Shown one piece after another: positions 23,361 through 35,825 of a stretch of DNA of 64,000 nt (the first letter of the stretch is position 1; each line of letters starts with the position of its first letter). The DNA is from Marchantia polymorpha subsp. ruderalis (Eukaryota; Streptophyta; Marchantiopsida; Marchantiales; Marchantiaceae), in NCBI GenBank assembly GCA_037833965.1, contig AP031354.1, positions 23,290,001-23,354,000 of the forward strand, given 5' to 3'. Position numbers and translations under genes: made by a program. The notes beneath the pieces were generated by a model that was not told where the DNA came from, ran no database searches, and saw only the letters and a list, made by a program, of their open reading frames with translations.

Positions 23361-24898
23361 CTATTGCAATGACAGATGAGGAGAACATCTTAGCTTGTCC
23401 ATTTCAACCTTGAGCTTGATAACACTAACCATTGTGTGGAAAATCACATCACGCTGATCCATATCAAGGTTGTTGCTCCTAGGTTCAAGTTCAACTTCCT
23501 CAGATTTGACAATCGGGTCCAAAACAACAGTATTCATAGCATTTTCAATTTTCTCAAGCAAATTTCCCTCATACATTTGCGAATCCTTGTTGTCATCATT
23601 CAAACACTTCTCAATCTAGCTCATAACATGAGTTTCATAGATTTCATCAAAAAGTTTACAATTGTTGAACAATGCAACAACTTAATAACAATGGAATCAT
23701 CGCTGTCGGTATTATTGGCAGTGCCAAATCCAAGAATAACATATTATTTTTTAAAGCAGTTTTTCAGACTATTAGTGAAAATGCCGTTGAAAGCAACATT
23801 TGCAAATTTTGCAGCATCCAACAAATGTGGAGGTCTTCCGTAAGCAATCATAGCGGCGCTCCGATAGAGTTTCAAAGCTGCTAATGCAAGTTGTTCTTTA
23901 AGTTCTTCTGGATTATCATAAAGTGCGACAAAATCTTTTAGCAGAATATATTTGTATCACTTTTTTATAGCTGCGGTGATATCCATATCCATTGGTTGCT
24001 TCCAAGAGGTGATATTAGGCTGAAAAAAATCAACACACCCCATTTTGATCAAAAATAGTAGTATGAATAGGAGCATTGTCAAGAAGCAACAACACTTTGT
24101 GTCATGTTTGTCGGCGAACATAAGGCTCAAAGATCTCATCAAACCATTTATTGTTTGATGAGGTCTTCAAGTGTTTCCGACAATGTAGGCAAGCTCTTTC
24201 GTTTTCTAATCATTAAGATCAAGACTCGTTCTGTTTCACTACCGTTACAACACACGACCAATGTTATCCTATGACAGTGGTTAGATCTGTATGAGGCATT
24301 AGCATAGTAAATCGTGGAACAACACGGAAAAACAATCCAGTTTCATTCATATTGTAAATGCATGCACGATCATATTGACCAATCATAAAAGAAAAATCTT
24401 TCAAAGCTTTCAATGTTTCTAGATTGTTTCTGTCAACCTCACCATCTTTTCCAAACAAATTTACGCTGTTTAAACTGTGTCAATGTCAAAATTTCACAAA
24501 TCAGCCCCATGATGCCTTGAATTTATCATCAGCAATATCCATTGTAGTTGCAATTTTTTTTTGCTTTGGGGTTATAATACTAGGAGGCAAAACAAGCAAA
24601 GCTCGGTGTTCTGCATCAATCCATGCAAAAAACTTCTTTTCAATCATTGAAAACATCGACTCAGAAGCACAAAATGTTGATTCTAGAGTGACTTGATTGA
24701 AACTCTATGCTCGTTCACGTATTTAATCTTTGCTAGACTTAATCTTTCAAATATTTTTTTATCAACATCAAATTGTCGAGCAACGCTATGCATGGACGAT
24801 GGCTTTGACGTTTCTAGTAAACTGATGAATTCCATTCAATGACGATCATGCAAATGCTTGCCTTCGCACTTACGCTTAGAAGTTTGTTGTGCATTCAT
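23361..24898 (-). pseudogene. Decayed pogo/Tigger-like (CENP-B type) transposase
   Basis: From an ATG at 24,898 the minus strand reads a basic start, then an EFISLLE...SVARQFDVDKKIFERL helix-turn-helix like the CENP-B/pogo DNA-binding domain. It goes on to IYNMNETGLFFRVVP (first catalytic Asp region of DDE_1, with Asn in place of the usual Asp in the NMDETG motif). Near 24,070 comes LLLLDNAPIHT, the second Asp, followed by FF-x-PNITSWKQPMD-x-x-ITAAIKK, the third acidic region. Stops and shifts interrupt the frame at least five times. Such transposases cut and paste DNA at TA sites. This copy is dead. The remaining part (23,361-23,603) is Asp/Glu-rich, as are many jerky/Tigger C-termini. Confidence 0.8.
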
Positions 24899-24984
24899 TG
24901 TATAAAATGAACTACAAAATCTCCAGAATTTTAACCAGAACCACCTCTAGGCCACCTTCCAGGTCTCCAGTCACTCCTTCCGTT

Positions 24985-25290
24985 AGATGATAGGAAAGTA
25001 ATCTCGACTACTTTCTTGTTGATTATTAAAACTAGGCTTGCAGAGTTGCACAAAACATTTGATTGCGCGGATCTGACAAAAGAAAAAAAACATTATATTT
25101 AGCCATTTGTACAGGATCACATTGACTCGTAGGTAACAAGAATGCTATCTTGATTGCTTTCCTATCGATATCCAAAACTGGTCACGCAAAGTTGCACAAA
25201 ACATTCAATCGCGTGAATCTGACAGAAGCAAAAAAATAAACACCGTATTTAGATTGTACAGGAACACACTAACTTGTAGGTAGAAGAGAT
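24985..25290. repeat. Tandem duplication, about 146-bp period
   Basis: A unit with GTTGCACAAAACATT at 25045 recurs at 25191. Flanking words (AATCTCGACTACTTTC and ATCTTGATTGCTTTCC; TACAGGATCACATTGAC and TACAGGAACACACTAAC) keep the same order. The copies are diverged. The array sits just upstream of the transposase remnant. Confidence 0.75.
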
Positions 25291-27150
25291 GTACATTTTC
25301 ACTGATAGCCATAGCAGTCTCATGCACAAAGCCCTCTAGGATGCACTCTCCGCGATCACGCGTGCTTGAACAACTTCATATATCGCCATCAGAAGAGTGA
25401 AGGGAACAAACGTCATACTAAACCTACACAATCATCACCCTTAATCTACCTGTACTTCACTACTTTAGAAACCAAATAAGTCCACATCAACCTTTGCAGA
25501 TCATAGTGTGGTCATAAGAGATATTATATATTAATGTGTGGATCTCGCTACGTATTGTATGTATGAGCATCTATGAACAATAGAGCTAGAAATCAACATC
25601 ATTATGAGATCCACAAAAATAGAGTATATGTATGAGTTGGGTGATTTCATGGATACTTCAAAGAGTTGAAGAATGCATAGAAGTGTCAAAGTGACTTCAC
25701 ATTGACTTGTGATTTTGAAAGAATGCAAAACAACTTGATCTCTAAATTGCGTTAATTATATAAGAACCTCTTACCAAGGTTGGATCTATCAAATACAAAG
25801 CAAAATTGAGGGGTGAATATCACAAGATGTTGAACTTTGGGAAAATATCTTCAGAGAAATCGCTCCTAAAGTTTAGAAAGGAAGGTTGATGAGAGTGACA
25901 GCTTTAAGGGTATAGTGAGTGAAATCAAAGTTTTAAAGTTGGTGATCGATAATAGCAAGCTGGATCTAACCTGTCTGTATAGTATGGAGATACTACTAAA
26001 AATGAGCACTATTTGGCAGTATCTTTCACTGCTAATGTTAGTGACCCTTTCATGTGATTTAAATGTGGCTAGTCTTCTAGTTAACATAAAAAGTTGCTGA
26101 GAATCTTTGAACAGCTAGAGGGTTAGCAAATAACATCACAATTATGATGGATAGTCCTCAAACTCAACAATAGAAGAAAGATTGTCAAGGAAGACACTAG
26201 CCTAATCATAGCTATTGCTTTGATGTGATGGCGGCGAATAACAATATCGTCTAAGGGGAGATAGAGCTAGAATTATTCGTTCGTAGATGTCCTTGTCTCA
26301 CAGCATGGTCTGGAGTCTTATAAACCAATTCATATAGTTGAGGCTACCGGTGAGTTTCTCTTCGAGGCGTTGTGTAAAGAAGAATTGTAATAAGGTTAGT
26401 CAATGGCGGCTAGAAGGATGTTACTCTTAGTGAATTACAAATATAAGTGTAACAAAACTTCTGAACGTGATTACTAATCGCGTGTCATCAGTTGCAGAGG
26501 ATCCAAACCAAAAACACTTGAACCATGATGTAAGAAAGAAACTCAATTTACTTACTGAAAGACGCGCCACATATAAGTAATGGCTCGTAGATTACACATC
26601 AAGTACACAGCGGTACTCGGCCTAGAATGGCCGGACTAGTTGATACCTTCTTTTAAGCCTATAAGACAAGATATATTTAGTAGACTTAATCTAATAGCTA
26701 TCATGAATGTGTCTTATCTACTAATCGATCTCACAACAAGGTCACTTCAAAAAAACGTGAAGATGCTGGAATTGACAAATTTTGGTGGGACGTGTGCTAA
26801 CAAGGACAATGCATGCACGGCTGACTCCACTTCATGCAGTAGTATTCATAGTGACTGATATGCAAGAATAGTTGGTGGTCCGCCACTTGTTTGAAACCAG
26901 ACTTTCACAAACCAGTTGAAGATGGTCACCACAGTCTCGACTTGTTCATGAACCGCTTTTTCCAGACAAAAGGTTGCCAAGCATGATGATCCCGAAGATT
27001 TTATGAGTATCAGCCTGCACATACTTCACGAGTCATAGGCTTGCACAACCGTGTGGCAATGTGTAATAACCCACCAAAGGCTAAAACTGCAGTATAGCAG
27101 TAAAAATGTCAACCTTCCAAGGACAGAGGCAACACAAAGAGTACAAAGCG
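25291..27150. other. AT-rich stretch without a supported gene
   Basis: Only frames below 80 codons, none with a recognisable motif. It is likely degenerate transposon DNA by composition and position. Confidence 0.45.
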
Positions 27151-27156
27151 TCACGT

Positions 27157-28060
27157 TTAACAGATTATTGAAGAGTTTGAATTCTCAGGCGACTGTCACT
27201 CCCAGAAATACTGCAAGTGCTCAACTCGGAGGTCACTCGGAGGACGCACAGTGCAGCGTAGTTCACTCCAACACACACTTGAAACTATAGAAACACAACT
27301 CAGAGGTCGGTTAGGACCTCTACTTAAGATTTCAGGGGGAAAGTCTCTCACGATACACTCAGCGAATCTGCGGGTAGTGACTCCCAACTCCGGCTTTTAC
27401 AACCCTTCCACTAGTTTCTGCTAGCACAGGGAACCCGGATTGGACTTCCTACTTCGGATCGAAGTCACTCACACGCGGTGAACAACACACTCAACTCACA
27501 AAACGCGCAGAGAACACAGGTCCCAACTGAGAGACTCAACTGAGAAATGATCCAGTAGCACATCATAACAGTCTATTGAAGAGTTTGAATTCTTAGACAC
27601 TTGTCATTCCTAGAAATACTACAGGGGTTGCCTTGAAGGCACCTGCTGCAGCGTAACCTGAATTACAACCAAGGCTTACTCGAAGTAACAAAACTTCACT
27701 TTGGCATTCAGGGGAAAAATCCCGAAGGAGTACAATCAGGAACAATCACTTGAAAGTGTAAGGGGGAACTGTTCAAGTATCCAACTAGTTACTAGCTCTC
27801 GGCATCGGCAATCACCCGTAGGTGTAGATCCGAACTACTCAAGTCTCTAACCAGTACACAAGCTCTGAACATTCAGCCGAAGGCCTTCAGCTACAAAATG
27901 CGGATCGCCAAGTTGTAGCTCCTCTTGCGCGGTGACAGAATTAAGTACACAAACATGCAGAGAAAATGAGTTCCTGATCTGCACTTCCGAACTGGAAAAA
28001 TCCCAAGGCAAGACACCTTGAACTACTTTATACCTTCTAAGTCCTAACTAACACAACACT
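27157..28060 (-). repeat. Two tandem copies of an LTR-like module ('module M')
   Basis: Positions 27157-27566 and 27567-28060 are diverged copies of the same module. Both begin on the plus strand with AACAG-x-xTATTGAAGAGTTTGAATTCT, followed by a cytosine-rich TCACTCC/TCATTCC word, a GAAATACTGCAAG-like word and a block near CGCGGTGA. Two more copies lie at 46,380-47,160 and 47,930-48,400. Reading on the minus strand, a TATA-like GGTATAAAG at about 28,028 precedes the module, and in the 46-kb copy a TGGTATCGGATC word follows it. That word matches the plant initiator-Met primer site TGGTATCAGAGC at 10 of 12 positions. This suggests the module is an LTR, which is inference. Confidence 0.6.
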
Positions 28061-28078
28061 ACCCTGCACTACACTGCA

Positions 28079-31000
28079 CTACACGCCTGCACGGAACCAC
28101 GCTACGCTACACTCTGCAGATCCCGTGCTTCGCCTTCTGCGCGGCAGTCCGTCGCGCACTAACTCCCAACCCGACCAGTCTTCAGCTCGACTGCGCAGTC
28201 CCAGCAGCCGCAACACCGCAGTAACCTCTGTCTCGAGGGTGACCATGGCGTCCCGTGACCTCGACAAAAACGAATCTAACTTCTTCGCCACTCGCCGCCG
28301 GCTCCGACTGTCACCCGACACCAAACCCGCCGCACGAAGCTCTAACTCGCGCAGTGTGAGTTTCTCCTGCGCCGCCACTTCCCAGTGGGTGTAACCTCTT
28401 AGACAGTGGCTGACTCGCCTCACCAACTCCTCCTTCGTGCGATCTGCCTCCCGCCGGCGATCGTCTTCAACAACAACCAACTGCAATTCGGCCTCCGCAC
28501 GCTGCGCTCTCAATTCCCTGCACTCGGATTGCAGTTTGCGGATTAAGTCTTCATCCGCCTGACGTGCGAGCTGACACTGCTCCAACAACGGTGTCTGCCG
28601 CACGAGCTCCTCTAACAAAATTCGATTTTGAGTCTGCTCAGATCCCAGCTCATCTACGAGCTTCGCCTTCTCCTTGGCGAACTCCTTTGCCGCTTCTTCA
28701 AGCTTCTCGTCTTTCAACCTGTCGACGACCTTGTGCATCTTCCGAGTGAGAGTAAGGTGGCCCAACATACACTCATGCTTTTCCCGCAGATCTTTAAGGT
28801 CTCCATCCAGACGGGCCAACAACTTGCTGGTGTGGACTTTAGTGCGGGTCCGCCTACGCACTAATTCGACGTAGGACCCAAGCTGGCGGGGGTCTGCATA
28901 CTTCTCTACTTTGCGATCAAGGTACCTCAACAGAGGTACCACCTGCTCGCAGAGTGCCGCCGTCGGCGTGCCTGCCACTGATTGATTCTACTCCTCACTC
29001 GATCCTGATCCCGATGCCGATTTCGTCGATCCTCCCTCGTCATCCTCCGAATTGAGGATTTCGGTTGCCACTGAATTCTCCGGCGACTGTCGTGAGTGTG
29101 GCTTCGTAGTGTCTGCGTCGTCTGCCACCACTGTTACCGTTGCGGCCGAGCTGCTTCCGGCCAGAATGTTTAGGGCGGTGGGAGAGTTGGGTTGTGCCAA
29201 ACTCGCACTGCTCGCCCGTCCGGCTTCTACCAACTCCGCATCGCCGAAGGCGTCCACCGCCGAAGGCGTTCGTGCGGAAGGTGTTTGCGCGGATTGCAAT
29301 TGTGCATTGCACACACGTGTTTCTTCCTTCCGACTGTCAGGCCGCTCCTCCGTTAGGTCCTGCTCCTTCGATAGGTCCTGCGTTGGAGGTGCCTCCGCCG
29401 AAGGCACATTTGTCGGCGGCGCTTCCGCCGAAGGCAGCTCGTCTGATGTCCCTTGGCCTGAAGGCCCTTGCGCCGAAGGCGCACCTTCCGGCGGACTTCT
29501 CGCCGAAGGCGCGTTCCTTGCCGGCTCCCTACTTGCAACTCCTCGGCCCGAAGGCCCTTGCGCCGAAGGCGCACTTTCCGGCGGTCTTACCGCCAAAGGA
29601 ACTTGCCCCGAAGGCCCTTGAGCCGAAGGCGGATCTTCCGCCGGCTCCTTTCCCTTCCTCCGCTGCACCGGAGGCGATCACGCCGAAGGCGCTCGAGCCG
29701 AAGGCCCCAGCTCCGAAGGCGAGTCCGCGTACGGTGCTCGTGCGGCTCTCCTATCCGCTGCCGGCACACTCATCGGTGCCGCGTGTCTTCTCTCTTGACC
29801 CGAAGGTCGTCTAGCTTCCTCCGAAGGCGTTCGTGCCTTCGGCGTAGGGAGGTCCGCTGACCCCTCAGCCGTCCGTGTGTTTCCATCCTCCCCCGAGGAC
29901 GGTGTCTCCTTCGCTCTAGCGGCACGCACTGTCTCCGCGCTACTTGCAGGCAATACGAGCCTGCGTGCTTTCTGCTTCGGCCGACTGCAAAGCTCCTCCA
30001 TCGGCCGCGTCCGTTTGAAAACCGCCGAGTCTCGATGTTGATCCTTCTCCGGTTCTCCCTTCCATCTCCGCTCCGCGGCACTCGTGCTGCGAATGTTTCC
30101 CTCCCCGCACCCTGTTGGGCTGGTGGCGTGGAGGCCGGAGTCTCTTTCGCGTCGGTGTCGACCTCGACATCCCTCACATACCTCCCGGGATTGCTGAGTG
30201 ACAGCAGCGGATATTGAACACGTTCGGTCGCGGTTAAGCAACCCATCGACCGATAAAAGTTGATCAAGAAGGGGGAGAGATGATTGATCGATCCCCCCTT
30301 CTCCTCAGACGCATGCTGCCGCGTTATCTTATGCAAGATACGCAAGCAGTGAATCGGAGCTCCGGCCAACGCCAGCTCCACGAAAAACACTTGCCAAGAA
30401 GTGATGTATGTTGTCCTGTGCGGCTACAAGAGTTGGAGAAGTGCTACCGCGACATTTCTGTGGTAGCGATCCTTGTAGTCCCGGGTCCTGTACCCATTCT
30501 TGCTGGACTTTTCACTTTTAAACAAGGTCGCGAAGGAAATCTCTTCCTCCTTCGTCACCTTGATGCTCTCACTATCAAATACGAGGAACCCGTCCTCGCC
30601 TGCACATCTCCCCAGCACTTGTCCCCAATCTTGGACGGTCCAACGCTCTACGTGCGGTCGAAACCCGCGCGTAGGTTGGTGTCTCTCTCTCTGCCATTCG
30701 CGCACCATGTCCTGGCACACGTAATTCCATCCCCACAGGAGGAAGTCGAGCTTCACCGCAAACAGCCGGTCCTGGAAAGCGCGCAACCCAATCTGCGGGA
30801 TCTTCAGCGGAATCATCCGCAGCTGAGTGGGCTTCGACATCGCGTTCTTGAAATTGGATTTCGTAAACTCTCCTCCGCTATGCCCACGCTTCTTGCCCGC
30901 GGCTACGATTCCTCTGCAAACTCTAATATCTCTCGATTCCGGCAGTCGCGCAACTCAATTCTCTCTCTATCAACTTGCAAGTCTCTACGCGTCGCCGTCT

Positions 31001-31111
31001 CGAATTTCTCTCTGCCAGAATGTGTGCGCGCGCAGCTCTCATCAAAAATTGAAATCGCAAATTCGAGAATGAGTTGTCCGCCCTTGGCTCGCAGGATGTC
31101 ATTGTTGACAC
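28079..31111 (-). pseudogene. GAAGGC-family ORF, copy A: conserved N-domain, Pro-Ser-Ala repeats, coiled coil
   Basis: I do not recognise this protein family. A conserved start ATG lies at 30,840 (an upstream ATG near 31,102 may extend it). The first part (30,840-30,180) carries LRMIPLKIPQIGLRAFQ, LLWGWNYVCQDMVREWQ, YRTRDYKDRYHRNVAVALLQ and HLSPFLINFYRSMG segments that recur in copies B and C. The middle (30,150-29,000) is Pro/Ser/Ala/Gly-rich because it is built from GCCTTCGGC units. The last 290 codons are a charged, leucine-periodic coiled coil. Compared with its sister copies, this one has a TAG for Gln near 30,424, a frame change near 30,080, a TGA near 29,678 and a TAG near 28,988, so it is broken. 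No reverse transcriptase or integrase is seen. It could be a gag-like or accessory protein of an LTR element. Confidence 0.65.
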
Positions 31112-32170
31112 TTGGTCGTGAGTATCGACTCACTTGATGGCTGTGCCGGCTTGGAGGCGTAACGGCCCTCCTCTCGCACGCGCGGCTTCACGCTCCGCCG
31201 TCGCGCGGACTCACACGCTCAAAAATTCAATTTGTTTTCCGCCATCGTACCTCGCCGCGGCCATGTTCGCGTAGCGCCGAAGGCGCGGCGGCGAAGGCTT
31301 TCGCCTTTGGCCGACTCGCAACTTGTATCCATCCCGTACTGCCGAAGGCGGACCCCTTCTGCCGAAGGCGTTGACCCGCAGCGCCGACGGCGTTTCTACC
31401 GCCGAAGGCATTGACTCCCAGCGCCGAAGGCGAACTCCTTGAAGACGTCCGTCGCCGTAGGTGCATCGCCGAAGGCGTTGACCGTGGTCAATGGATTTTG
31501 TCTTGTCTGTCGATCCCTCTTGTCCCTCCGAAGGTGCTCTTGCCGCCGAAGCTCTATCCCGCCGAAGGCGCACATGTCCGTCCCGCCGAAGGCGTTGAGC
31601 CGAAGGCAGACCGTACGGAGTTGCTACCCCCGAAGGCACTTACCTAAACTTGATGCGCTGGCGCCGAAGGCGCCATACGAAGACATTCACCCCCGAAGGC
31701 GAACGTCTAAGGCCGAAGGCGGATCTTCTGCCGAAGGCGAACTCCTTCCGCCGAAGGCGTCCGTCTACGTATCTTTTGATGATCATAACTCCTTGAGTCC
31801 CCATCCGTTCCAGGCGTTCTTCCATCGTTAGAACGAGCGTGTCGAGTTCTTTCCAACAAGACCCTAATCAAGTCAAGGGATTGTGAATTGAATAAGCTCT
31901 GAGGGATTTCCCTAGCGCCGAAGGCGTATCGCCGAAGGCGGATTATGCGCCTTGCGCCGAAGGAGATCTCCTTCAGAATTGATCATTTAGGTCGGGGCGC
32001 CTGCTCCAGACATTGCGCCCAACTCCTGGATTCTACGAGATCATACGAGACCCGCGATTATCCATCTTCACTCTATTTAAATGTACCGATCACCATGTAC
32101 ACGGCTGCTGCGGTATTGTTTTCCAAAAATGTTTTAAATTCCGCAAAAATACAAAAAGTGGGTTACCACA
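31112..32170 (-). repeat. LTR and leader of GAAGGC-family copy A
   Basis: On the minus strand the unit begins at 32,170 with TGTGGTAACCCAC, contains TTTAAATAGAG (TATA-like), passes GCGGGTCTCG and runs through many GCCGAAGGC units to the ORF leader. The start is shared by five copies in this window (32,170, 34,196, 49,309, 50,219, 62,636). I cannot place the LTR 3' end or the primer site with confidence. It begins exactly where copy C is cut off, as expected if copy A inserted into copy C. Confidence 0.65.
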
Positions 32171-33013
32171 CACATACCGCCCGGGATTGCTGCGTGACAG
32201 CAATGGAAACTGAACTCGCTCGGTCACGGTTAGACAATCCATCAACCGATAGAAATTGATCAAGAAGGGGGAGAGATGATTGATCGATCCCCCCTTCTCC
32301 TCAAACGCATGTTGCCGCGTTATCTTCCATAGGATGCGAGCCCAATGAATTGGAGCTCCGATCAACGCTAGCTCGACGAATGCCACCTGCCAAGAAATGA
32401 TGTAGGTAGTCCTGTGCGGCTGCAAGAGTTGGAGAAGTGCTACCGCGACATTTCTGCGGTAGCGATCCTTGTAGTCCCGGGTCTTGTACCCGTTCTTGCT
32501 GGACTTGCTGCTCTTGAAAAGGGCCGCGAAGGAAATCTCCTCCTCCTTCGTGACCTTGATGCTCTCGCTATCGAAGAGGAGATACCGGTCCTCTCCTGCA
32601 CATCTCCCCAACACTTGCTCCCAGTCCGTGATGACCCATTGCTCTACGTGCGGTCGAAATCCGCGCGTAGGTTGGTCTCTCTCCTTCTGCCACTCGCACA
32701 CCATGTCATGGCACACGTAATTCCACCCCCACAAGAGAAAATCGAGCTTCACCGCAGTTAGCTCGTGCTGGAAAGTGCGCAGCCCAATCTGCGGAAGCTT
32801 CAGCGGAATCATCCGCAGCTGTGTCTCTTTCGACATCGCGTTCTTGGAATTGCACTGCGCAAACTCTCCTTTGCTATGCCCAAGCTTCTTGCACGCGGAT
32901 GCAATCCCTCTGCGAGCTCCACACTCACTCAATTCCCGCTGTCGCGCACTCAATTCTTTCTCTGCCTTGCAAGTCTCTGCGCATCGCCTTCTCCTTTGAT
33001 TTCTCTCTGCCAA
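32171..33013 (-). pseudogene. GAAGGC-family ORF, copy C: N-domain only, truncated
   Basis: The frame is open across the whole segment, with the conserved start ATG at 32,835. It retains the N-domain without stops, including LLQLLQPHRTTYI where copy A has a nonsense codon. It ends abruptly after SNPGRYV because the LTR of copy A begins there; the frame then reads into LTR sequence. The Pro-rich and coiled-coil parts are missing. Copy C is the best local guide to the intact N-domain. Function unknown. Confidence 0.65.
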
Positions 33014-34196
33014 CTTGCGTGCACGCGCAACTCTCGCGAGAAATCAAAAATGCAATTTCAAGAATGAGTCGCCCGCCTTCGGCTCACAAGATTTCATCGT
33101 CGACACTTGGCGTGGGGATCGACTCACTTGATGGATGCGCCGGCTTAGAGGCGTAACGGGCTCGGCTTCACGCTCCGCCGTTGCGCGGAGTCACACGCTC
33201 GAAAATTGAATTTGATTTCTACCATCGTACTTCGCCATGGCCTTGTTCGCGTAGCTCCGAAGGCGCGGCGACGGAGGCTTTCGCCTCTTGCCGACTCGCA
33301 TCTCTGTCCTTTGCCGCTCCGCCGAGGGCGCTTTGCCGTAAGTGTTCGACCGAAGGCGGACTTCTTCCGCCGAAGGCGTTGACCCACAACGCCGAAGGCG
33401 TACCTCTACCGCCGAAGGCGTTGACTCACAGCGCCGAAGGCGTATCCTTGAAGATGTCCGTCGACGTGGGTGCATCGCCGAAGGCGCTTGGGCCGTAGGC
33501 GTTGACCGCAGTCAACTCATCTTGTCCTTTCTGTCGATACCTCTTGTCCCTCCGAAGGCGCTTTTGCCGCAGGAGTTCCGTTCCGCCGAAGGCGCACGTG
33601 TCCGTAACGCCGAGGCCGTTGGGCCGAAGGCGGACCGTACGGAGTTGCTTGCCCCGAAGGCGTTGACCTAATCTTGATGCGCTGGCACCGAAGGCGCTCG
33701 TACGAAGGAGTTCACCCCCGAAGGCGTTAACCTAGGGCCGAAGGCGGCTCGTCCGTCGATCTAGCCCTTCCGCCGAAGGCGCTCCCTCTCAGTATCTTCC
33801 AACAATCGTAACTCCTTGATCCCTCATCCGTTTCAAGCGTTCTTGGGCTCATTAAAACGAGTGCGTTGAGCTCTTTTCAATGAGACCTTAACCAATTCAA
33901 GGCGTTATGAATTGAATAAGTTCTGAGGGATTTTCCTAGCGCCAAAGGCGTCTAGCGCAGAAGGCGTATTCTCCGCCTTGCGCCGAAGGGGATTCCCTTC
34001 AGAATCGGTCGTTCGGGCCGGGGCGCCTGTCCCGGACATTGCGCCCAACTCGATAATTCTACGAGACCCGCGATCATACATTTTCTCTCTATTTGAATGT
34101 AGCGATTGCTATTTACACTACTGATGCGGTACTGTTTTCCAAAAATGTTTTAAATTCCGCACAAAAATAAAAAGTGGGTTACCACACAATGTCTCA
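33014..34196 (-). repeat. LTR and leader of GAAGGC-family copy C
   Basis: It begins on the minus strand at 34,196 with TGTGGTAACCCAC and has the same order of blocks as copy A. That order is the TTTAAATTCCGC-like stretch, the GCGGGTCTCG word, dense GCCGAAGGC units between 33,250 and 33,990, and the AGCGTGAAGCCG block ahead of the ORF. Confidence 0.65.
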
Positions 34197-35825
34197 AAAT
34201 GTGTTATGTGAGAGTTTCCCTACCTTATTTCAGCTTTAACACATGTAAGAAGTGAAGCGTACTGCATCTTGAGATCAATCCCATTTGAATTAGCTCCCAT
34301 GCTCAAAGAATTTGACACTGCTACTAAATCACATGATCTGTTACTCTTGACAACATATGGAAAGAGAGCAGACATATTGTTTTGATTGCTTCATAAAATC
34401 CTTTCCTCAACTCAAATTAAAGTAAAGTTCAGCATAGACAACAGATGAATCGCTACAAGGGTAGCTAGATGCAATCACGTATCTAAGACGAGATTTAGAT
34501 TCTTAACCTTTTTTCTCACAAACACTGCACCATCCTCAACCTTAATATGCAGCGGCTCTCAATTCACGTGTCAAACATTTGACCCAGGAGGTCTGCGCAG
34601 CCGGTTTGTCTTCAAGAGCCTGCCGCTGCAATGCCCGACGCGTGTTTCTAGGATCAGGCTAGGAAAGTCCACTCCTACGCATCTTGAACAATGCATGACG
34701 TCGGAGCATACATACATTCAAGACAAAGTAATTGTACATCGCAGTGAAGCTGTGGGTCTCGCTCCCTCCACCTAACTTGATTAAGGTTGATGTGGAGGAA
34801 TTGAAAGGCAACTTTTTGAATTATATTCAAAGAGATGTATGATTTTATGTGGTATCAAATCGATTAGAGATATACTTCTCCGTTCATCCCAATGACCATA
34901 ATATTTCTTGTCTCTTATCTCGAAAGACTATTCAACTGCGTTTTTGATGTTTGTGTTAGAAGTTAAGAGTCTCTGCTACTGAACTTCCACACAGTAATAT
35001 TGCAAATACATTGATGCTACAAAACTACCATGTATATATACACCTGATAGCTCTAAGCGTGCTAGCGATTTAAAGTGTGCTGAGATGAGCGAGAGCACAA
35101 GCATGTTATCAGGTTGTAGCGCACAGAATAAGGAACGAAAAACTCTCATAACACATCCACAACTTTACAACTGGCGTGCAATTCTGGATTAGCAGAAGCG
35201 AGGTTCAACATCATAGGAGAGAGATTTGTGCACAGATTTTGTTTCATCCGTAAGATGCATTTGAAATGGATTCAGGCCACCTAAGGAATCTTGTTAAATC
35301 TTTTGGCATACAAAGAAGCGCCAGAATCAGATTCACATGAACAACGAATCTCTGAGCTTCACAGATCGGACATTGTGCTTGAAATTTAGGAGAAGCATTG
35401 CCTTTAGTTTAAATTGCTCTCTAGTTTAAACAAAAATACAGCCTGAGGAAGACAACACATCAAAGTTTGAATTCCGGACCATCATACAGTTGTTGGATGT
35501 TCATTGTGCAACAACAGAAGAATCAATCAATTATATGTATAGAAGTTCAAGGTGACCACTCCCACTTGTCAAGTGAAGGTATTTCATCATGGTGAAACTT
35601 GAAACAAGACAATATGAACTTTCTACCCTCAAAAAGTCATCTTGATAGCTTAACTGAACACTAATCTTCTTCAGAAACATAACTGTGCGATTGACATGGC
35701 AAAGATTGAAAAAGACTTCTACTTATGAAAACTGTAAGGAAGATATTGCAGAGTTGTATATTGCTTGTGGGTCTGTCAACATATGCTTGTCAACTGCATA
35801 GTGGCAATCTAACCTCTTCAAAATC
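34197..35825. other. 3' flank of the ROCO gene, no gene seen
   Basis: AT-rich DNA between the GAAGGC-family block and the stop codon of the ROCO gene. It should include the 3' untranslated region of that minus-strand gene. No coding frame or RNA gene is supported. Confidence 0.5.

Noticed and set aside
28079..34196. Regularly recurring GAAGGC words suggesting a CRISPR array
   Set aside because: Spacing is irregular, the unit is only 9 bases, and it lies in plant LTR elements, including coding sequence. It is not a repeat-spacer array.
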